The notes under the pieces were generated by a model, which had not been told where the DNA came from, ran no database searches, and worked only from the letters and a program-made list of their open reading frames with translations. Of a stretch of DNA of 64,000 bases, positions 17,866 through 27,510 are shown in pieces. The stretch covers positions 78,610 through 142,609 of the forward strand of contig CAZWXD010000005.1 in the NCBI GenBank assembly GCA_964638035.1, in the 5' to 3' direction. A program made the translations under genes and the position numbers. The stretch is from JAGGAG01 sp964638035 (GTDB taxonomy: Bacteria; Gemmatimonadota; Gemmatimonadetes; Gemmatimonadales; GWC2-71-9). Numbering within the stretch: the stretch's first letter is position 1; every line of letters starts with the position of its first letter.

Positions 17866-19665
17866 CTATTCGACCTGGAGCACCGCCAGGAAGGCCTCCT
17901 GCGGGATCTCCACCGCGCCGATCTGCTTCATCCGCTTCTTCCCCTCCTTCTGCTTCTCGAGGAGCTTGCGCTTGCGCGTGATGTCGCCGCCGTAGCACTT
18001 GGCCAGCACGTCCTTCCGGAAGGCGCTGACGGTCTCGCGGGCAATGATCTTGTTGCCGATGGCCGCCTGGATGGCCACGGCAAAGAGCTGGCGCGGGATG
18101 AGCTCCTTGAGCTTCTCGGCGACCTTGCGGCCCCACTCGTACGACTTGTCCCGGTGGATGATCACGCTGAAGGCGTCGATCTGGTCACCGTTGATCAGCA
18201 TGTCGAGCTTCACCAGCTCGGACGCGCGGTAGCCGGCCATCTCGTAGTCGAGCGAGGCATAGCCGCGGGAGACGCTCTTGAGGCGGTCATAGAAGTCGAG
18301 CACGATCTCGCCCAGGGGAAACTCGAAGTCGAACTCCACCCGGGTCGTGTCCAGGTACTGCATCCCGTTGTACACCCCGCGGCGCTCCTGCCCCAGCTTC
18401 ATGATGCCGCCGATGTACTCGGCGGGCGCCATGATGCGCGCCTTGACGTAGGGCTCCTCGATCCGGTCGATGGTGGTCGTGTCGGGCAGCAGCGTCGGGT
18501 TCTCCAGCACCGTCATGCTGCCGTCCGTGAGGTACACGTGGTACTCCACCGTGGGCACGGTGCTGAGCAGGTCGAGGTTGAACTCCCGCTCGAGGCGCTC
18601 CTGCACGATCTCCATGTGCAGCAGGCCCAGGAAGCCGCAGCGGAAGCCGAACCCCAGCGCCGTGGACGTCTCCGGCTCGAAGTTGAGGCTGGCATCGCTC
18701 AGCCGGAGCTTCTCCAGGGCGTCGCGCAGGTTCTCGTACTGGTCGGAGTCCGTCGGGTACATGCCGGCGAACACCATCGACTTGACCTCGCGGTAGCCGG
18801 GCAGCAGGTCGGCGGCCCGGTCGAACGCATCGAGCACCGTGTCCCCCACGCGGCAGTCGCGCACGTCACGCAGGTTGGCGTGGAAGTACCCCACCTCACC
18901 CGCCTGCAGCAGGTCGGTGCGCCGCTGGCCCAGCTGCAGGTAGCCCACCTCGTCCACGGTGAAGACGTCGTCCGGGTGGGACCCGAAGGCGACCTCCATG
19001 CCGGTGCGGAGCGACCCGTCCACCACCCGGATGCTGGGAATCGCGCCGCGGTAGCGGTCGTAGTACGAGTCGAAGATGAGCGCCCGGAGCGGGGCATCGG
19101 GGCGGCCGGATGGTGCGGGGACGCGGCGCACGATCTCCTCGAGGAGGGCGGGGATCCCCGTGCCCTCCTTGGCGGAAACGGCCAGGATCTCCTCCCGCCG
19201 CGCCCCGATCAGGTCCACGATCTCCTGCGCCCGGCGCTCCGGCTCGGCGCCCGGGAGGTCGATCTTGTTCAGCACCGGGATGATCTCGAGGCCCGCATCG
19301 AGCGCCAGGAAGAGGTTGCTCAGGGTCTGTGCCTGGATGCCCTGCGAGGCATCGACGACCAGGATCGCCCCCTCACACGCGTTGAGCGAGCGCGAGACCT
19401 CGTAGGTGAAGTCCACGTGTCCCGGTGTGTCGATCAGGTTGAGTTCGTAGTCCAGTCCGTCCTGCGCGCGGTAGTTCATGCGCACCGCATTGAGCTTGAT
19501 CGTGATCCCCCGCTCCCGCTCCAGGTCCATCGTGTCGGTGAGCTGCTCGCGCATGAGGCGCTTCTCGACCGTGCCGGTGTGCTCGATGAGCCGGTCCGCG
19601 AGCGTGGACTTGCCGTGGTCGATGTGGGCGACGATGCAGAAATTGCGGATGCGGGGCTGGGACAT
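17866..19665 (-). CDS. lepA: Elongation factor 4 (LepA) GTPase
   Basis: 599 residues, the standard length. G1 is A-H-I-D-H-G-K-S-T-L-A-D, G2 E-R-G-I-T-I-K, G3 D-T-P-G-H-V-D-F and G4 N-K-I-D-L-P. The LepA-specific C-terminal domain is present with A-K-C-Y-G-G-D-I-T-R-K-R-K-L-L-E-K-Q-K and G-K-K-R-M-K. EF-4 acts on ribosomes, affecting initiation and back-translocation under stress. The ATG at 19665 is the conserved start (S-Q-P-R-I-R-N-F); the open frame extends further. There is no Shine-Dalgarno sequence; TATCTT lies 8 bases upstream. Confidence 0.98.
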   Translation of the reverse strand: MSQPRIRNFCIVAHIDHGKSTLADRLIEHTGTVEKRLMREQLTDTMDLERERGITIKLNAVRMNYRAQDGLDYELNLIDTPGHVDFTYEVSRSLNACEGAILVVDASQGIQAQTLSNLFLALDAGLEIIPVLNKIDLPGAEPERRAQEIVDLIGARREEILAVSAKEGTGIPALLEEIVRRVPAPSGRPDAPLRALIFDSYYDRYRGAIPSIRVVDGSLRTGMEVAFGSHPDDVFTVDEVGYLQLGQRRTDLLQAGEVGYFHANLRDVRDCRVGDTVLDAFDRAADLLPGYREVKSMVFAGMYPTDSDQYENLRDALEKLRLSDASLNFEPETSTALGFGFRCGFLGLLHMEIVQERLEREFNLDLLSTVPTVEYHVYLTDGSMTVLENPTLLPDTTTIDRIEEPYVKARIMAPAEYIGGIMKLGQERRGVYNGMQYLDTTRVEFDFEFPLGEIVLDFYDRLKSVSRGYASLDYEMAGYRASELVKLDMLINGDQIDAFSVIIHRDKSYEWGRKVAEKLKELIPRQLFAVAIQAAIGNKIIARETVSAFRKDVLAKCYGGDITRKRKLLEKQKEGKKRMKQIGAVEIPQEAFLAVLQVE

Positions 19666-19882
19666 GTGCCGACAAGATAAGGGGAGGCCGGAGGGCGGAG
19701 AAGCCGGAACCACGCGGGGAGGGTGGTCAACAAGTGATTGCGGGAAAACGGTTTGCCCTGCAGCCGACTGGTGGGAGGGGGAGTTGGCGTGCCTGCTAAT
19801 GTTCGCCCGGAACCCGGGGAGCCTGGCAAGGGGAGCCGTGCAGCCAACTCAGCGAAAGCCGCCGACAAGCTGGAGGCCTGGT

Positions 19883-20821
19883 GTGGGCGCCGGGCGCGCC
19901 CTGCGCGCCCCCGTCGTCGGCCTCCTGCTCACCGTCGTGTTCTGGGCCGGCAACTTCACGGCGAGCAAGGTGGCGCTCGCCGAGATCCCGCCCATGCCCT
20001 TCACGGCCGTGCGATTCGTCCTGGGGTCGCTGATCCTCTGGGCGATCCTCGTGGTTCGCGAGCGGCGGCTCCTGCCGCCCCCGGGCACCATCCTGCCGCT
20101 GGTGGCGCTGGGCGTCGTGGGGAACACGCTGTACCAGCTCTGCTTCATCAACGGACTCGCCCTGACCACGGCCACGAACAGCGCGCTCATCCTGTCCGGG
20201 ATGCCGACGGTGGTGACCGTGGCCGGGGGCCTGCTCGGCCTCGAGACCACCACGCGCCGCGAACGCATGGGGCTCGCCGTGGCCACGCTCGGCGTGGTAC
20301 TCGTGGTGTCGGCCAGGAAGGCCGGCGCCGCGCAGGGAAGCCTGCGGGGTGACCTGCTCACGGTGCTCGCAGTGCTCTTCTGGGCGGCATACACCCTGGG
20401 ACTCAGGGTGCTGAAGGGCCGGATGTCGGCGCTGGCGCTCACGACCTGGACGCTCATCACCGGGACCCCCGGGCTCCTCGCGGCCGGGGCGCCAGGCCTG
20501 GTGCGACAGGACTGGGGTGCGGTGACGCCGGCGGGCTGGGGTGGACTGGCCTACTCGACCCTGCTCTCGCTGGTGGCGGCGTACGTGCTCTGGAACCGCG
20601 CCGTGGCGCGCCTCGGCCCCGCACGCACCGTGCTCTTCAGCCTGCTGACACCGCTCGTCGCCACGGTGATCGCCATGGTGGTCCTGCACGAGCGGCCCAC
20701 GCCAGTCCATGCCGTCGGTGGCGCCATGATCGTGGCCGGCGTGGTGCTCTCCCGGCTCCGGGTCAGGGGGCCTGCCCCAGCTCCTCCAGGCGGGCCATCG
20801 CCCGGCGGAGGTGGGGGATGA
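19883..20821 (+). CDS. EamA/DMT-family membrane transporter
   Basis: 312 residues with about ten membrane segments arranged as two EamA repeats. The first has W-A-G-N-F-T-A-S-K-V-A-L, the second F-W-A-A-Y-T-L-G-L-R-V-L. Families of this type export or exchange small metabolites; the substrate is unknown. The GTG at 19883 is chosen because a GGAGG lies 6 bases upstream; an upstream ATG at 19799 would add an Arg/Pro-rich stretch that does not fit TM1. The Pro/Gly-rich final 20 residues extend past the start of the stop-end of the convergent gene, giving a 59-base 3' overlap. Confidence 0.88.
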   Translation: MGAGRALRAPVVGLLLTVVFWAGNFTASKVALAEIPPMPFTAVRFVLGSLILWAILVVRERRLLPPPGTILPLVALGVVGNTLYQLCFINGLALTTATNSALILSGMPTVVTVAGGLLGLETTTRRERMGLAVATLGVVLVVSARKAGAAQGSLRGDLLTVLAVLFWAAYTLGLRVLKGRMSALALTTWTLITGTPGLLAAGAPGLVRQDWGAVTPAGWGGLAYSTLLSLVAAYVLWNRAVARLGPARTVLFSLLTPLVATVIAMVVLHERPTPVHAVGGAMIVAGVVLSRLRVRGPAPAPPGGPSPGGGGG

Positions 20822-21110
20822 CGATGCTCCCGCCCACGACGAGCGCCACGCTGAACACCTCGAGGAACTCCTCCCGGGTGGTGCCTTCCTCGTGGCAGCG
20901 CTGCACGTGGTAGGTGATGCAGTCATCGCAACGCAGCACCATGCTCGACACGAGCCCGAGCATCTCCTTGGTCTTCGTGCCCAGCGCCCCGGGCTCGTAG
21001 CAGCGGTGGTCGAGGGCGAAGAAGCGATTGATGGTGAGGTTGCCGGCGCCCAGGATGACGTCATTCATCCGGCTCCGGAAGGCGTCGAAGTCGGCGAGGC
21101 TGCCCGTCAC
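20763..21110 (-). CDS. Carboxymuconolactone decarboxylase / AhpD-like protein
   Basis: 115 residues, a single CMD domain. The C-x-x-C-x-x-x-H redox-type motif (C-D-D-C-I-T-Y-H) sits in the middle, followed by H-E-E-G-T-T-R-E-E-F-L-E-V-F and the hydrophobic V-A-L-V-V-G-G-S helix. Proteins of this type act as AhpD-like alkylhydroperoxidase partners. The Cys pair suggests redox function instead of muconolactone decarboxylation. The GTG start overlaps the stop of the small secreted-protein gene upstream by 4 bases. Confidence 0.87.
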   Translation of the reverse strand: MTGSLADFDAFRSRMNDVILGAGNLTINRFFALDHRCYEPGALGTKTKEMLGLVSSMVLRCDDCITYHVQRCHEEGTTREEFLEVFSVALVVGGSIVIPHLRRAMARLEELGQAP

Positions 21111-21355
21111 GGCTTCCGGCGCTTGAGCTGCGGCTCGCGGGACCGGGGCTGCTGCGGCTGCTCCGGTGTGCGGGGACGGTCGGCCTCGGGTGCCCTGGGC
21201 CGTGCGTCGCGTTCGCGTTCGGCCTGGGCGCCACTCCGGGGCGGCGGAGGGGGCGTCGTGGTGGCGCCGCGGCGATCGTCCTTCGCCTGCGCGTGGACCA
21301 CGCCGGGCAGGGCGACGAGACTGGCAACGACGAGGAGGGCGCGCAGGAGCCGCAT
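21107..21355 (-). CDS. Small secreted Arg/Pro/Glu-rich protein
   Basis: 82 residues: a signal peptide (L-L-R-A-L-L-V-V-A-S-L-V-A-L-P-G-V-V-H-A, cleavage at A-Q-A) followed by a charged, low-complexity region rich in Pro, Arg, Glu and Gln (T-T-T-P-P-P-P-P-R, then P-R-T-P-E-Q-P-Q-Q-P). No domain is recognised and the mature part is probably disordered. A GTGA overlap with the downstream CMD gene supports its being translated. The gene runs divergently from the DUF58 operon, with about 110 bases between starts. Confidence 0.55.
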   Translation of the reverse strand: MRLLRALLVVASLVALPGVVHAQAKDDRRGATTTPPPPPRSGAQAERERDARPRAPEADRPRTPEQPQQPRSREPQLKRRKP

Positions 21356-21429
21356 GGACTGAAACCTCGCCCCAAGCCCGCCAGTCCTCAACTGTCCCCG
21401 TCCCGGACGTCGCACAATGACGCGCCGCG

Positions 21430-21459
21430 TTGACCGTGACCGGGGCTCGCCCCTACAAT
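21430..21459 (+). promoter_or_regulatory. Candidate promoter of the DUF58-mfd-surA-pdxA operon
   Basis: TTGACC (21430-21435), 18 bases, TACAAT (21454-21459). This is one of the best sigma-70-like matches in the window. The ATG at 21469 starts 10 bases after the -10 box, so the predicted leader is about 3 bases. No Shine-Dalgarno sequence is seen. Confidence 0.55.
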
Positions 21460-21468
21460 GCGCCCCGG

Positions 21469-22386
21469 ATGATGCGTCCCGGTGCCCCGGCAGCCCCCCA
21501 ACGGATCGACCTGCTCGATCCGGTGGAGGTCGCACGCCTTGGCGGGCTGGAATTGGTGACAACCGGGATCGTGGAGGGGTTCCTCACCGGCCTCCACCGG
21601 TCGCCGCGGCGGGGCTTCTCGGTGGAGTTCGCCGAGCACCGGATGTACCAGCCGGGCGACGAGCCGCGGTACGTGGACTGGAAGATGCTCGCCCGCAGTG
21701 ACCGCATCTACATCAAGCAGTACGAGGAGGAAACCAACCTCCGCGCCATGATCGTCTGCGACGCCAGTCGCTCGATGGCTTGGACCGGTGCGCCGGGCCA
21801 GGTGATGCCCAAGCTGGAGTATGCCCAGCGGCTGGTCGCGGCGGTGTCCCTGGTGCTGCTGCGGCAACGCGATGCGACCGGCCTCATCGTGTTCGATGAC
21901 GAGGTGCGCACGGTGCTGGCGCCGCGCGTGAGCCTGGCCCACTGGCGGCGCCTGGTCACGACCCTGGCGGCCACACCGGCCGGCCAGGGGACGGCCGCCG
22001 CGCCGGCGTTGAGCCGGGTGGTGGACCAGCTCCGCCGCCGCGGCCTCGTGATCTTCGTCTCCGACCTCCTGCTCGACCGTACCCTGGCTCTCACCGCCCT
22101 GCGGTTCCTGCGGCACAGGGGCCACCAGGTCGTGGTGCTGCACGTGATGGACCCGGCGGAGGTGAGCCTGGCTGGGCCGGCCGAAGCCCGGTTCGAGGAT
22201 CCGGAGACCGGGGCGTCCGTGGTGTTGCGGCCCCGCGACTGGGCCAGCGCCTACGATGCCACGGTGCGCGGGGCAGTGGCCGACTGGAATGCGGCCTGCC
22301 GCCGGAGCGGCATCCGCTATCACCGCATCACCACGGACACGCCATTCGGGCAGGCGCTCCGGCACGCGTTGGCCTCCTCCGTCTGA
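21469..22386 (+). CDS. DUF58 (von Willebrand factor A-like) protein
   Basis: 305 residues of the DUF58 family. The hallmark region F-x-E-H-R-x-Y-Q-P-G-D-E-P-R-Y-V-D-W-K is present at about residues 58-76, followed by the MIDAS-type C-D-A-S-R-S-M-A of a VWA fold. Such proteins usually accompany a MoxR ATPase and BatA/BatB membrane proteins in envelope or stress complexes. No moxR gene is next to it, but a BatA-like gene follows with a 1-base overlap (TGATG). ATG 21469 is chosen because an excellent promoter ends 9 bases upstream; an earlier in-frame TTG lies inside that promoter. Confidence 0.9.
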   Translation: MMRPGAPAAPQRIDLLDPVEVARLGGLELVTTGIVEGFLTGLHRSPRRGFSVEFAEHRMYQPGDEPRYVDWKMLARSDRIYIKQYEEETNLRAMIVCDASRSMAWTGAPGQVMPKLEYAQRLVAAVSLVLLRQRDATGLIVFDDEVRTVLAPRVSLAHWRRLVTTLAATPAGQGTAAAPALSRVVDQLRRRGLVIFVSDLLLDRTLALTALRFLRHRGHQVVVLHVMDPAEVSLAGPAEARFEDPETGASVVLRPRDWASAYDATVRGAVADWNAACRRSGIRYHRITTDTPFGQALRHALASSV

Positions 22387-24164
22387 TGGCGTTCCTGCAT
22401 CCCTGGCTGTTGCTGGGCCTCGCGGCCGCAGCGATCCCGGTCATCCTCCATCTGGTGCAGCGGCGCGAGCCGCCCACCGTGCCTTTTCCGGCGGTGCGCT
22501 ACCTGCAGGAGGCCACCCGGGAGCACCAGCGCCGGCTGCGGATCCAGCACTGGCTGCTCCTCCTCGTGCGGACCCTCCTCCTGATCCTCCTCGTGCTGGC
22601 TGCTGCCGGACCGACCGTGCCCCGGCGCGGCGTGGCGGGCCATGCGCCGAGTGCCGTGGTGCTGGTGCTGGACAACAGCGCCAGCAGCAGTGCGGTGGCG
22701 GGTGGCACCGCGCGCCTGGAGGGACTCAAGGCGGCGACGCGCGCAGTGCTGGAGCGGGCAACGCCGTCCGACCACTTGTGGCTCATGACCGCCGATGGCG
22801 TCCCCCGCGGGGGCGACCCGGCGACCCTGCTCGCCAGTGTCAACGATGCCGTGGCCCTGCCACGCCGACTCGACCTTGGCGCTGCCGTGTCGACGGCCCA
22901 GGCCCTGCTCGAGGGCCAGGACCGCCCCGCCGAGGTGATGCTCATCTCGGACCTGCAGCGCACGGCACTCACGGCCGCGGAGGTGCGGATTCCCCTCACG
23001 GTGGCGCGCCCGGTGGATGCCGCACCCCGCAATGCGGGTATCGCGGCGCTCATGCCGGCAGCGCAGCCGTGGTCCACTGACGGTGGCCAGGTCAGCATCG
23101 AGGTGGTGGGTGACAGCGGGATGCGGGCACCGCTCAGCGTGTCACTCGATGGTCGCACGCCGCGCCAGGTGCTGGCGGAGGCCGGCGTGACGCTCCCCGT
23201 GGCCGTGGGTGGTGCTGCGCCGGGGTGGCGCCCGCTGGTCGCGACCCTCGAGCCCGACGAGTTCCGGCTCGATGACCGCCGGGTTGTGGGCGTTCGCGTG
23301 GCGCCGCTGGCCCAGGCCGACTGTGCACCGGGTGGTCGGTTCGTGGCGGCGGCGTGCGAGGTGCTGGTGGCCAATGGTCGCCTGGCGCGTGGAAGCCTGG
23401 TGGCCATCGATCACTTCGGTGCGGCGGGATCCGTGATCCTGCCACCCGATGACCCGGCCCGGGTTGGTGCCCTCAACCGCGAGCTGGAACGGCGGGGGAA
23501 GGCCTGGCGGTTCGGCGCCATGCGCGGCGCGGCCACCGTGGACAGCAGTGCGGTGCTGGCTGGGGGACGGATCGTGCGCCGGTTGGAGCTGGTGCCGACC
23601 GGCAGCGGCCGGACGGGTGTGCTCGCCACTGCGGGTGGTGCGCCATGGCTGGTGCGGGATGGGGATATCGTGCTGGCAGGGAGCCGGCTCGACACGTCGT
23701 GGACCGACCTCCCCCTCACGGCCGCATTCGTGCCCTTCATTGACCTGTTGCTCAACCGGCTGGCGCGCGGGGAGTACGCCTCACTGGACGTGGGAGCCGG
23801 GAACCAGGTGCCGTTGCCGGACATGGTCGGCGCGGTCGTGCACGGCGCGCGGCAGTGGACGGTCGAGGGCGGCGGTGCCTTCACGCCGCCGGACACCGGG
23901 CTCTACTTCCTGCTCGGAGCCGGCGACACGGTCGGTGCCCTCGCCGCCAACCTCGATGCGCGGGAGTCGTTGTTGGCACCGGCCAGCGACCGCGACGTGC
24001 GGAGCCTGTGGCGTGGCGCGCGGGTGGTGCCGCTGGCCGAAGCGGGTGCCATGGCCTTTGCGGCGGGGGCGCGGAGCGACCTGCGCGGCCCGCTCCTCTG
24101 GGCGGCCCTGGCACTCGGGCTGGTGGAGCTGGTGCTGGCCAGCGCCTGGGGGCGGCGGGCATGA
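22386..24164 (+). CDS. BatA-like membrane protein with VWA domain
   Basis: 592 residues. The N terminus is the BatA domain: F-L-H-P-W-L-L-L-G-L-A-A-A-A-I-P-V-I-L-H-L as TM1, then R-R-L-R-I-Q-H, TM2 at about 58-78. A VWA-like domain begins at V-L-V-L-D-N-S-A-S with a D-x-S-x-S MIDAS. The central part is periplasmic; a final TM lies near the C terminus (L-L-W-A-A-L-A-L-G-L-V-E-L). With the DUF58 protein it probably forms an envelope complex. It overlaps DUF58 by 1 base and mfd by 4 bases (ATGA). Confidence 0.87.
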   Translation: MAFLHPWLLLGLAAAAIPVILHLVQRREPPTVPFPAVRYLQEATREHQRRLRIQHWLLLLVRTLLLILLVLAAAGPTVPRRGVAGHAPSAVVLVLDNSASSSAVAGGTARLEGLKAATRAVLERATPSDHLWLMTADGVPRGGDPATLLASVNDAVALPRRLDLGAAVSTAQALLEGQDRPAEVMLISDLQRTALTAAEVRIPLTVARPVDAAPRNAGIAALMPAAQPWSTDGGQVSIEVVGDSGMRAPLSVSLDGRTPRQVLAEAGVTLPVAVGGAAPGWRPLVATLEPDEFRLDDRRVVGVRVAPLAQADCAPGGRFVAAACEVLVANGRLARGSLVAIDHFGAAGSVILPPDDPARVGALNRELERRGKAWRFGAMRGAATVDSSAVLAGGRIVRRLELVPTGSGRTGVLATAGGAPWLVRDGDIVLAGSRLDTSWTDLPLTAAFVPFIDLLLNRLARGEYASLDVGAGNQVPLPDMVGAVVHGARQWTVEGGGAFTPPDTGLYFLLGAGDTVGALAANLDARESLLAPASDRDVRSLWRGARVVPLAEAGAMAFAAGARSDLRGPLLWAALALGLVELVLASAWGRRA

Positions 24165-27100
24165 GCCTGCCCCGGTTGCTCGACGCCTTTCGGCGCACGG
24201 CCAGGGGCCAGGACCTGGCGGCCAGGCTGCCCGGGCAGGGGAGCGAACTCCGCCTTGGCGGCCTGCCCGGCTCCAGCAGCGCCGTCATGGTCGCGGCCCT
24301 GGCGGAGGCGAACCCGCAGCGCCTCTTCAGCGTGGTGGCGCCGACGCCGGGTGATGCCGAGCGCTGGCTCTCCGACCTGGAGCTCCTCCTGCCCGGCAAC
24401 GTGGCCCTCTATCCCCAGCGCGAGTCGCTGGGCGAGGAGGAGCCTCACTACGAGATCGCGGGCGAGCGCATCGAGACGATCGAGGCGCTGCTGGGCGGCC
24501 GGCTCCGGATCCTCGTCACCACCGCGCGTGCGCTCGCCGAGCGGACCGCCGTCCCCGCCGCGCTGACCGCACACCGCCTGGTGCTGGAGCGGGGCACACA
24601 CCTGGCCCCACGCGCCCTGGCCACGGCGCTCGACCGGATGGGCTACCGGCGGGTCGCCACGGTGACGGAGGTGGCGGAGTACAGCGTGCGGGGCGGGATT
24701 GCGGATGTGTACGGCTTCGGCATGGCAGCGCCAGCCCGCATCGAGTGGTGGGACGACGAGGTCAGTTCCCTGCGCGGGTTCGACCTGACCACGCAGCGCT
24801 CGGGGGCGGAGCTGGACCGGGTGACGGTGCTGCCGATCTCGGTGAAGGGTGCGGGCGACGGAGTGGACGGGCCAGGCGCCGGCCACCCCGCGCCGTCCGC
24901 GCCGCCCACGCGGAGCACCCTCGCCGACCTCCTCCCGGCCGGCGCGCTCGTGGTGCTGGATGCGCCGGGGCCGATCCGCGACGAGGTCGCGCGAGCCTGG
25001 TCCGAGGCGGAACACCATCTCGACGTGGTGCGCCGGCTGGGGGAGGAGGTGCCGGCACGCGAGGCCATCCTGGCACCACCCGCCGTCGTGCTGCAGGGGT
25101 TGGAGCGCTTTGCGCGGATCACCCTCACCGAGGATGCGCCGCAGCTGCAGATGGGCTTCTTCCCCCCCGAGCGGATCGACCGGCAGGTCACGCGACTCCG
25201 GGCGCTGCTCGCGGCACCGCCCGACACCCTGATCCTGTGCGACAACGAGGGACAGCTCGAGCGGCTGGAGGAGCTGCTGGACGACCACGGCCGGGTTCCC
25301 CTCCACGCGACCCTCGCCGTCGGGGCGCTGGATGGGGGCTTCGTCATGCCGGGGCTCCGGGTCCTCACCGACCACGAGGTCTTCCGCCGTGCCCGCCGGC
25401 TGCGCCGCGCACGCCGCTACCGGCAGGCCGCCCCCTCTGGCGCCACGGGGGTGCTGGCCCAGGGCGACTACGTGGTGCACCTGGACCACGGCATTGGCAT
25501 CTATCGCGGCATCAGCACCATCACCGTGGGCGTCACCACCCTGGAGGTGGCGGTGGTGGAATACGAGGGCGGCGACCGGCTGAACGTGCCGCTCTATCGC
25601 CTCGACCAGCTCGAGCGCTACCGCTCGGCGGGAGACGACGGCGACCAGCCCCCGCCCCGGCTGCACAAGCTGGGCGGGTCGAGCTGGCGCAAGGTGCGGG
25701 AGAAGACCGAGCGCGCCATCCGGCAGATGGCGGCGGAACTCCTCGAGCTCTACGCGCAGCGCAAGGTGGCAGCCGGCTTCGCCTTCCCGCCCGACACGCG
25801 GTGGCAGCGGGAACTCGAGTCGAGCTTCCTGTACGAGGACACGCCCGACCAGCGCCGGGCCACCCAGGACATCAAGCGGGACATGGAGCAGGCGCTTCCC
25901 ATGGACCGCCTGCTCGTGGGTGACGTGGGCTACGGCAAGACCGAGGTGGCGGTGCGTGCAGCCTTCAAGGCGGTGCAGGGCGGCAAGCAGGTGGCCGTGC
26001 TGGTGCCGACCACGATCCTGGCGGAGCAGCACGGGCGTACCTTCGCCGAGCGCCTGGCTGACTACCCGGTCCGGGTGGAGGTGCTCTCCCGGTTCCGTAC
26101 CGCGAAGGACCAGAAGGCAGCGCTGGCCCGGCTGGCGCAGGGCGAGATCGACGTGATGATCGGGACCCACCGGCTGCTCTCTCCTGACGTGGCGTTCCGC
26201 GACCTCGGCCTCCTCATCGTGGACGAGGAGCACCGCTTCGGGGTGAAGCACAAGGAGCGGCTCAAGGCGCTCCGCCTCGCCGTCGACGTCCTCACCCTCA
26301 CCGCCACGCCCATTCCGCGCACGCTGCACCTCTCGCTGGCCGGGCTGCGCGACCTCACCCTCATCGAGACCCCGCCGCGGGACCGCTCCCCCATCCTGAC
26401 CTTCGTGGAGCCGTGGGACGACGCCCTGCTGGAGGAGGCGATGGCCCGGGAACTGGACCGGGGCGGGCAGGTGTTCTTCGTGCACAACCGGATCGAGACC
26501 ATCGAGACGATCGCCGCGCGCGTGCGGGCGCTGCTCCCCCGTGCCCGGGTGGGCGTGGTGCATGGCCAGATGGCATCGGCCCCGCTCGAGGCGGTCATGC
26601 AGCGGTTCGTGGCCGGCGAGATCGACGTGCTGGTGACCACCATGATCGTGGAGTCGGGCCTCGACGTGCCCAACGCCAACACGATGATCGTGCACGATGC
26701 GCAGCGCATGGGCCTTGCCCAGCTGTACCAGCTTCGCGGCCGGGTCGGGCGGAGCCACCGGCGGGCCTATTGCTACCTCATCGTACCGGAGATGGTGGAC
26801 CCCGACGCCGAGGAACGCCTCAAGGTCCTGGAGCACCACACCGACCTGGGTGCCGGGTATCGCGTGGCGCTCAAGGACATGGAGCTGCGGGGGGCGGGCA
26901 ACCTCCTGGGGGCGGAGCAGTCGGGCCACGCCCATGCGGTGGGGTTCGACCTCTACCTGCGCTGGCTGGAGGAAACGGTGGAGGCGCTGCGGGGGGCGGG
27001 GGGGCGGGCGGTGCGGCAGCCGCCCGAGATCGTCCTCGACGGGTCGGCCCACCTGCCGGATGCCTACGTGGCCGACGACGACACCAAACTGGACCTCTAC

Positions 27101-27484
27101 CGCCGACTGGCGCGAGCCGAGACAACCGGTGAAATTGACGGGCTGCGGGCGGAGCTTCGGGAGCGGTTTGGCCCCCTCCCGCCCGAGTCGGATGCGTTGC
27201 TCGACATGGCCCGCCTGCGCGTGCTGGGAGCCGAGCTGGGGCTCCAGCACATCCTGCTCCGTGGGGATGAGGCGCGCCTCACCTTCCGGGGTGGGGTCTC
27301 CCCGCGGTTGGCAAAGCTGAGTGCCGCATTGGACAACGTGCAACTGGCAGCGGAGGTGCGGCGCACCGTCCCGCTGTCACTCAAGCTGGAGCGGCTGGGT
27401 GGCGAGCCGCTCATGCCATCCCTGGTCCGCGCCCTCGTGGCGGTGGCCAGCGATGGTTCGAGGGCAACCCTGGAGCGGGCCTGA
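24161..27484 (+). CDS. mfd: Transcription-repair coupling factor Mfd
   Basis: 1107 residues, the usual Mfd size. Order: a UvrB-like N-terminal module (R-E-S-L-G-E-E-E-P-H-Y), the RNA-polymerase-interacting CarD-like domain (about 440-510, G-D-Y-V-V-H-L-D-H-G-I-G-I-Y), a RecG-like helicase core with Walker A G-D-V-G-Y-G-K-T-E and D-E-E-H motif II, G-R-V-G-R-S, and a C-terminal TRCF domain. It pushes stalled RNA polymerase off DNA and recruits UvrA. The ATG at 24161 overlaps the BatA-like stop; a longer frame upstream lies inside that gene. Confidence 0.98.
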   Translation: MSLPRLLDAFRRTARGQDLAARLPGQGSELRLGGLPGSSSAVMVAALAEANPQRLFSVVAPTPGDAERWLSDLELLLPGNVALYPQRESLGEEEPHYEIAGERIETIEALLGGRLRILVTTARALAERTAVPAALTAHRLVLERGTHLAPRALATALDRMGYRRVATVTEVAEYSVRGGIADVYGFGMAAPARIEWWDDEVSSLRGFDLTTQRSGAELDRVTVLPISVKGAGDGVDGPGAGHPAPSAPPTRSTLADLLPAGALVVLDAPGPIRDEVARAWSEAEHHLDVVRRLGEEVPAREAILAPPAVVLQGLERFARITLTEDAPQLQMGFFPPERIDRQVTRLRALLAAPPDTLILCDNEGQLERLEELLDDHGRVPLHATLAVGALDGGFVMPGLRVLTDHEVFRRARRLRRARRYRQAAPSGATGVLAQGDYVVHLDHGIGIYRGISTITVGVTTLEVAVVEYEGGDRLNVPLYRLDQLERYRSAGDDGDQPPPRLHKLGGSSWRKVREKTERAIRQMAAELLELYAQRKVAAGFAFPPDTRWQRELESSFLYEDTPDQRRATQDIKRDMEQALPMDRLLVGDVGYGKTEVAVRAAFKAVQGGKQVAVLVPTTILAEQHGRTFAERLADYPVRVEVLSRFRTAKDQKAALARLAQGEIDVMIGTHRLLSPDVAFRDLGLLIVDEEHRFGVKHKERLKALRLAVDVLTLTATPIPRTLHLSLAGLRDLTLIETPPRDRSPILTFVEPWDDALLEEAMARELDRGGQVFFVHNRIETIETIAARVRALLPRARVGVVHGQMASAPLEAVMQRFVAGEIDVLVTTMIVESGLDVPNANTMIVHDAQRMGLAQLYQLRGRVGRSHRRAYCYLIVPEMVDPDAEERLKVLEHHTDLGAGYRVALKDMELRGAGNLLGAEQSGHAHAVGFDLYLRWLEETVEALRGAGGRAVRQPPEIVLDGSAHLPDAYVADDDTKLDLYRRLARAETTGEIDGLRAELRERFGPLPPESDALLDMARLRVLGAELGLQHILLRGDEARLTFRGGVSPRLAKLSAALDNVQLAAEVRRTVPLSLKLERLGGEPLMPSLVRALVAVASDGSRATLERA

Positions 27485-27510
27485 GCCCGCACGCAACGAC
27501 TGGAGAGGGC

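Noticed and set aside
23903..27343. A 1146-residue open frame antisense to mfd
   Set aside because: It has His/Gly/Val-rich composition typical of antisense frames in GC-rich genes, while the sense strand encodes a full Mfd.
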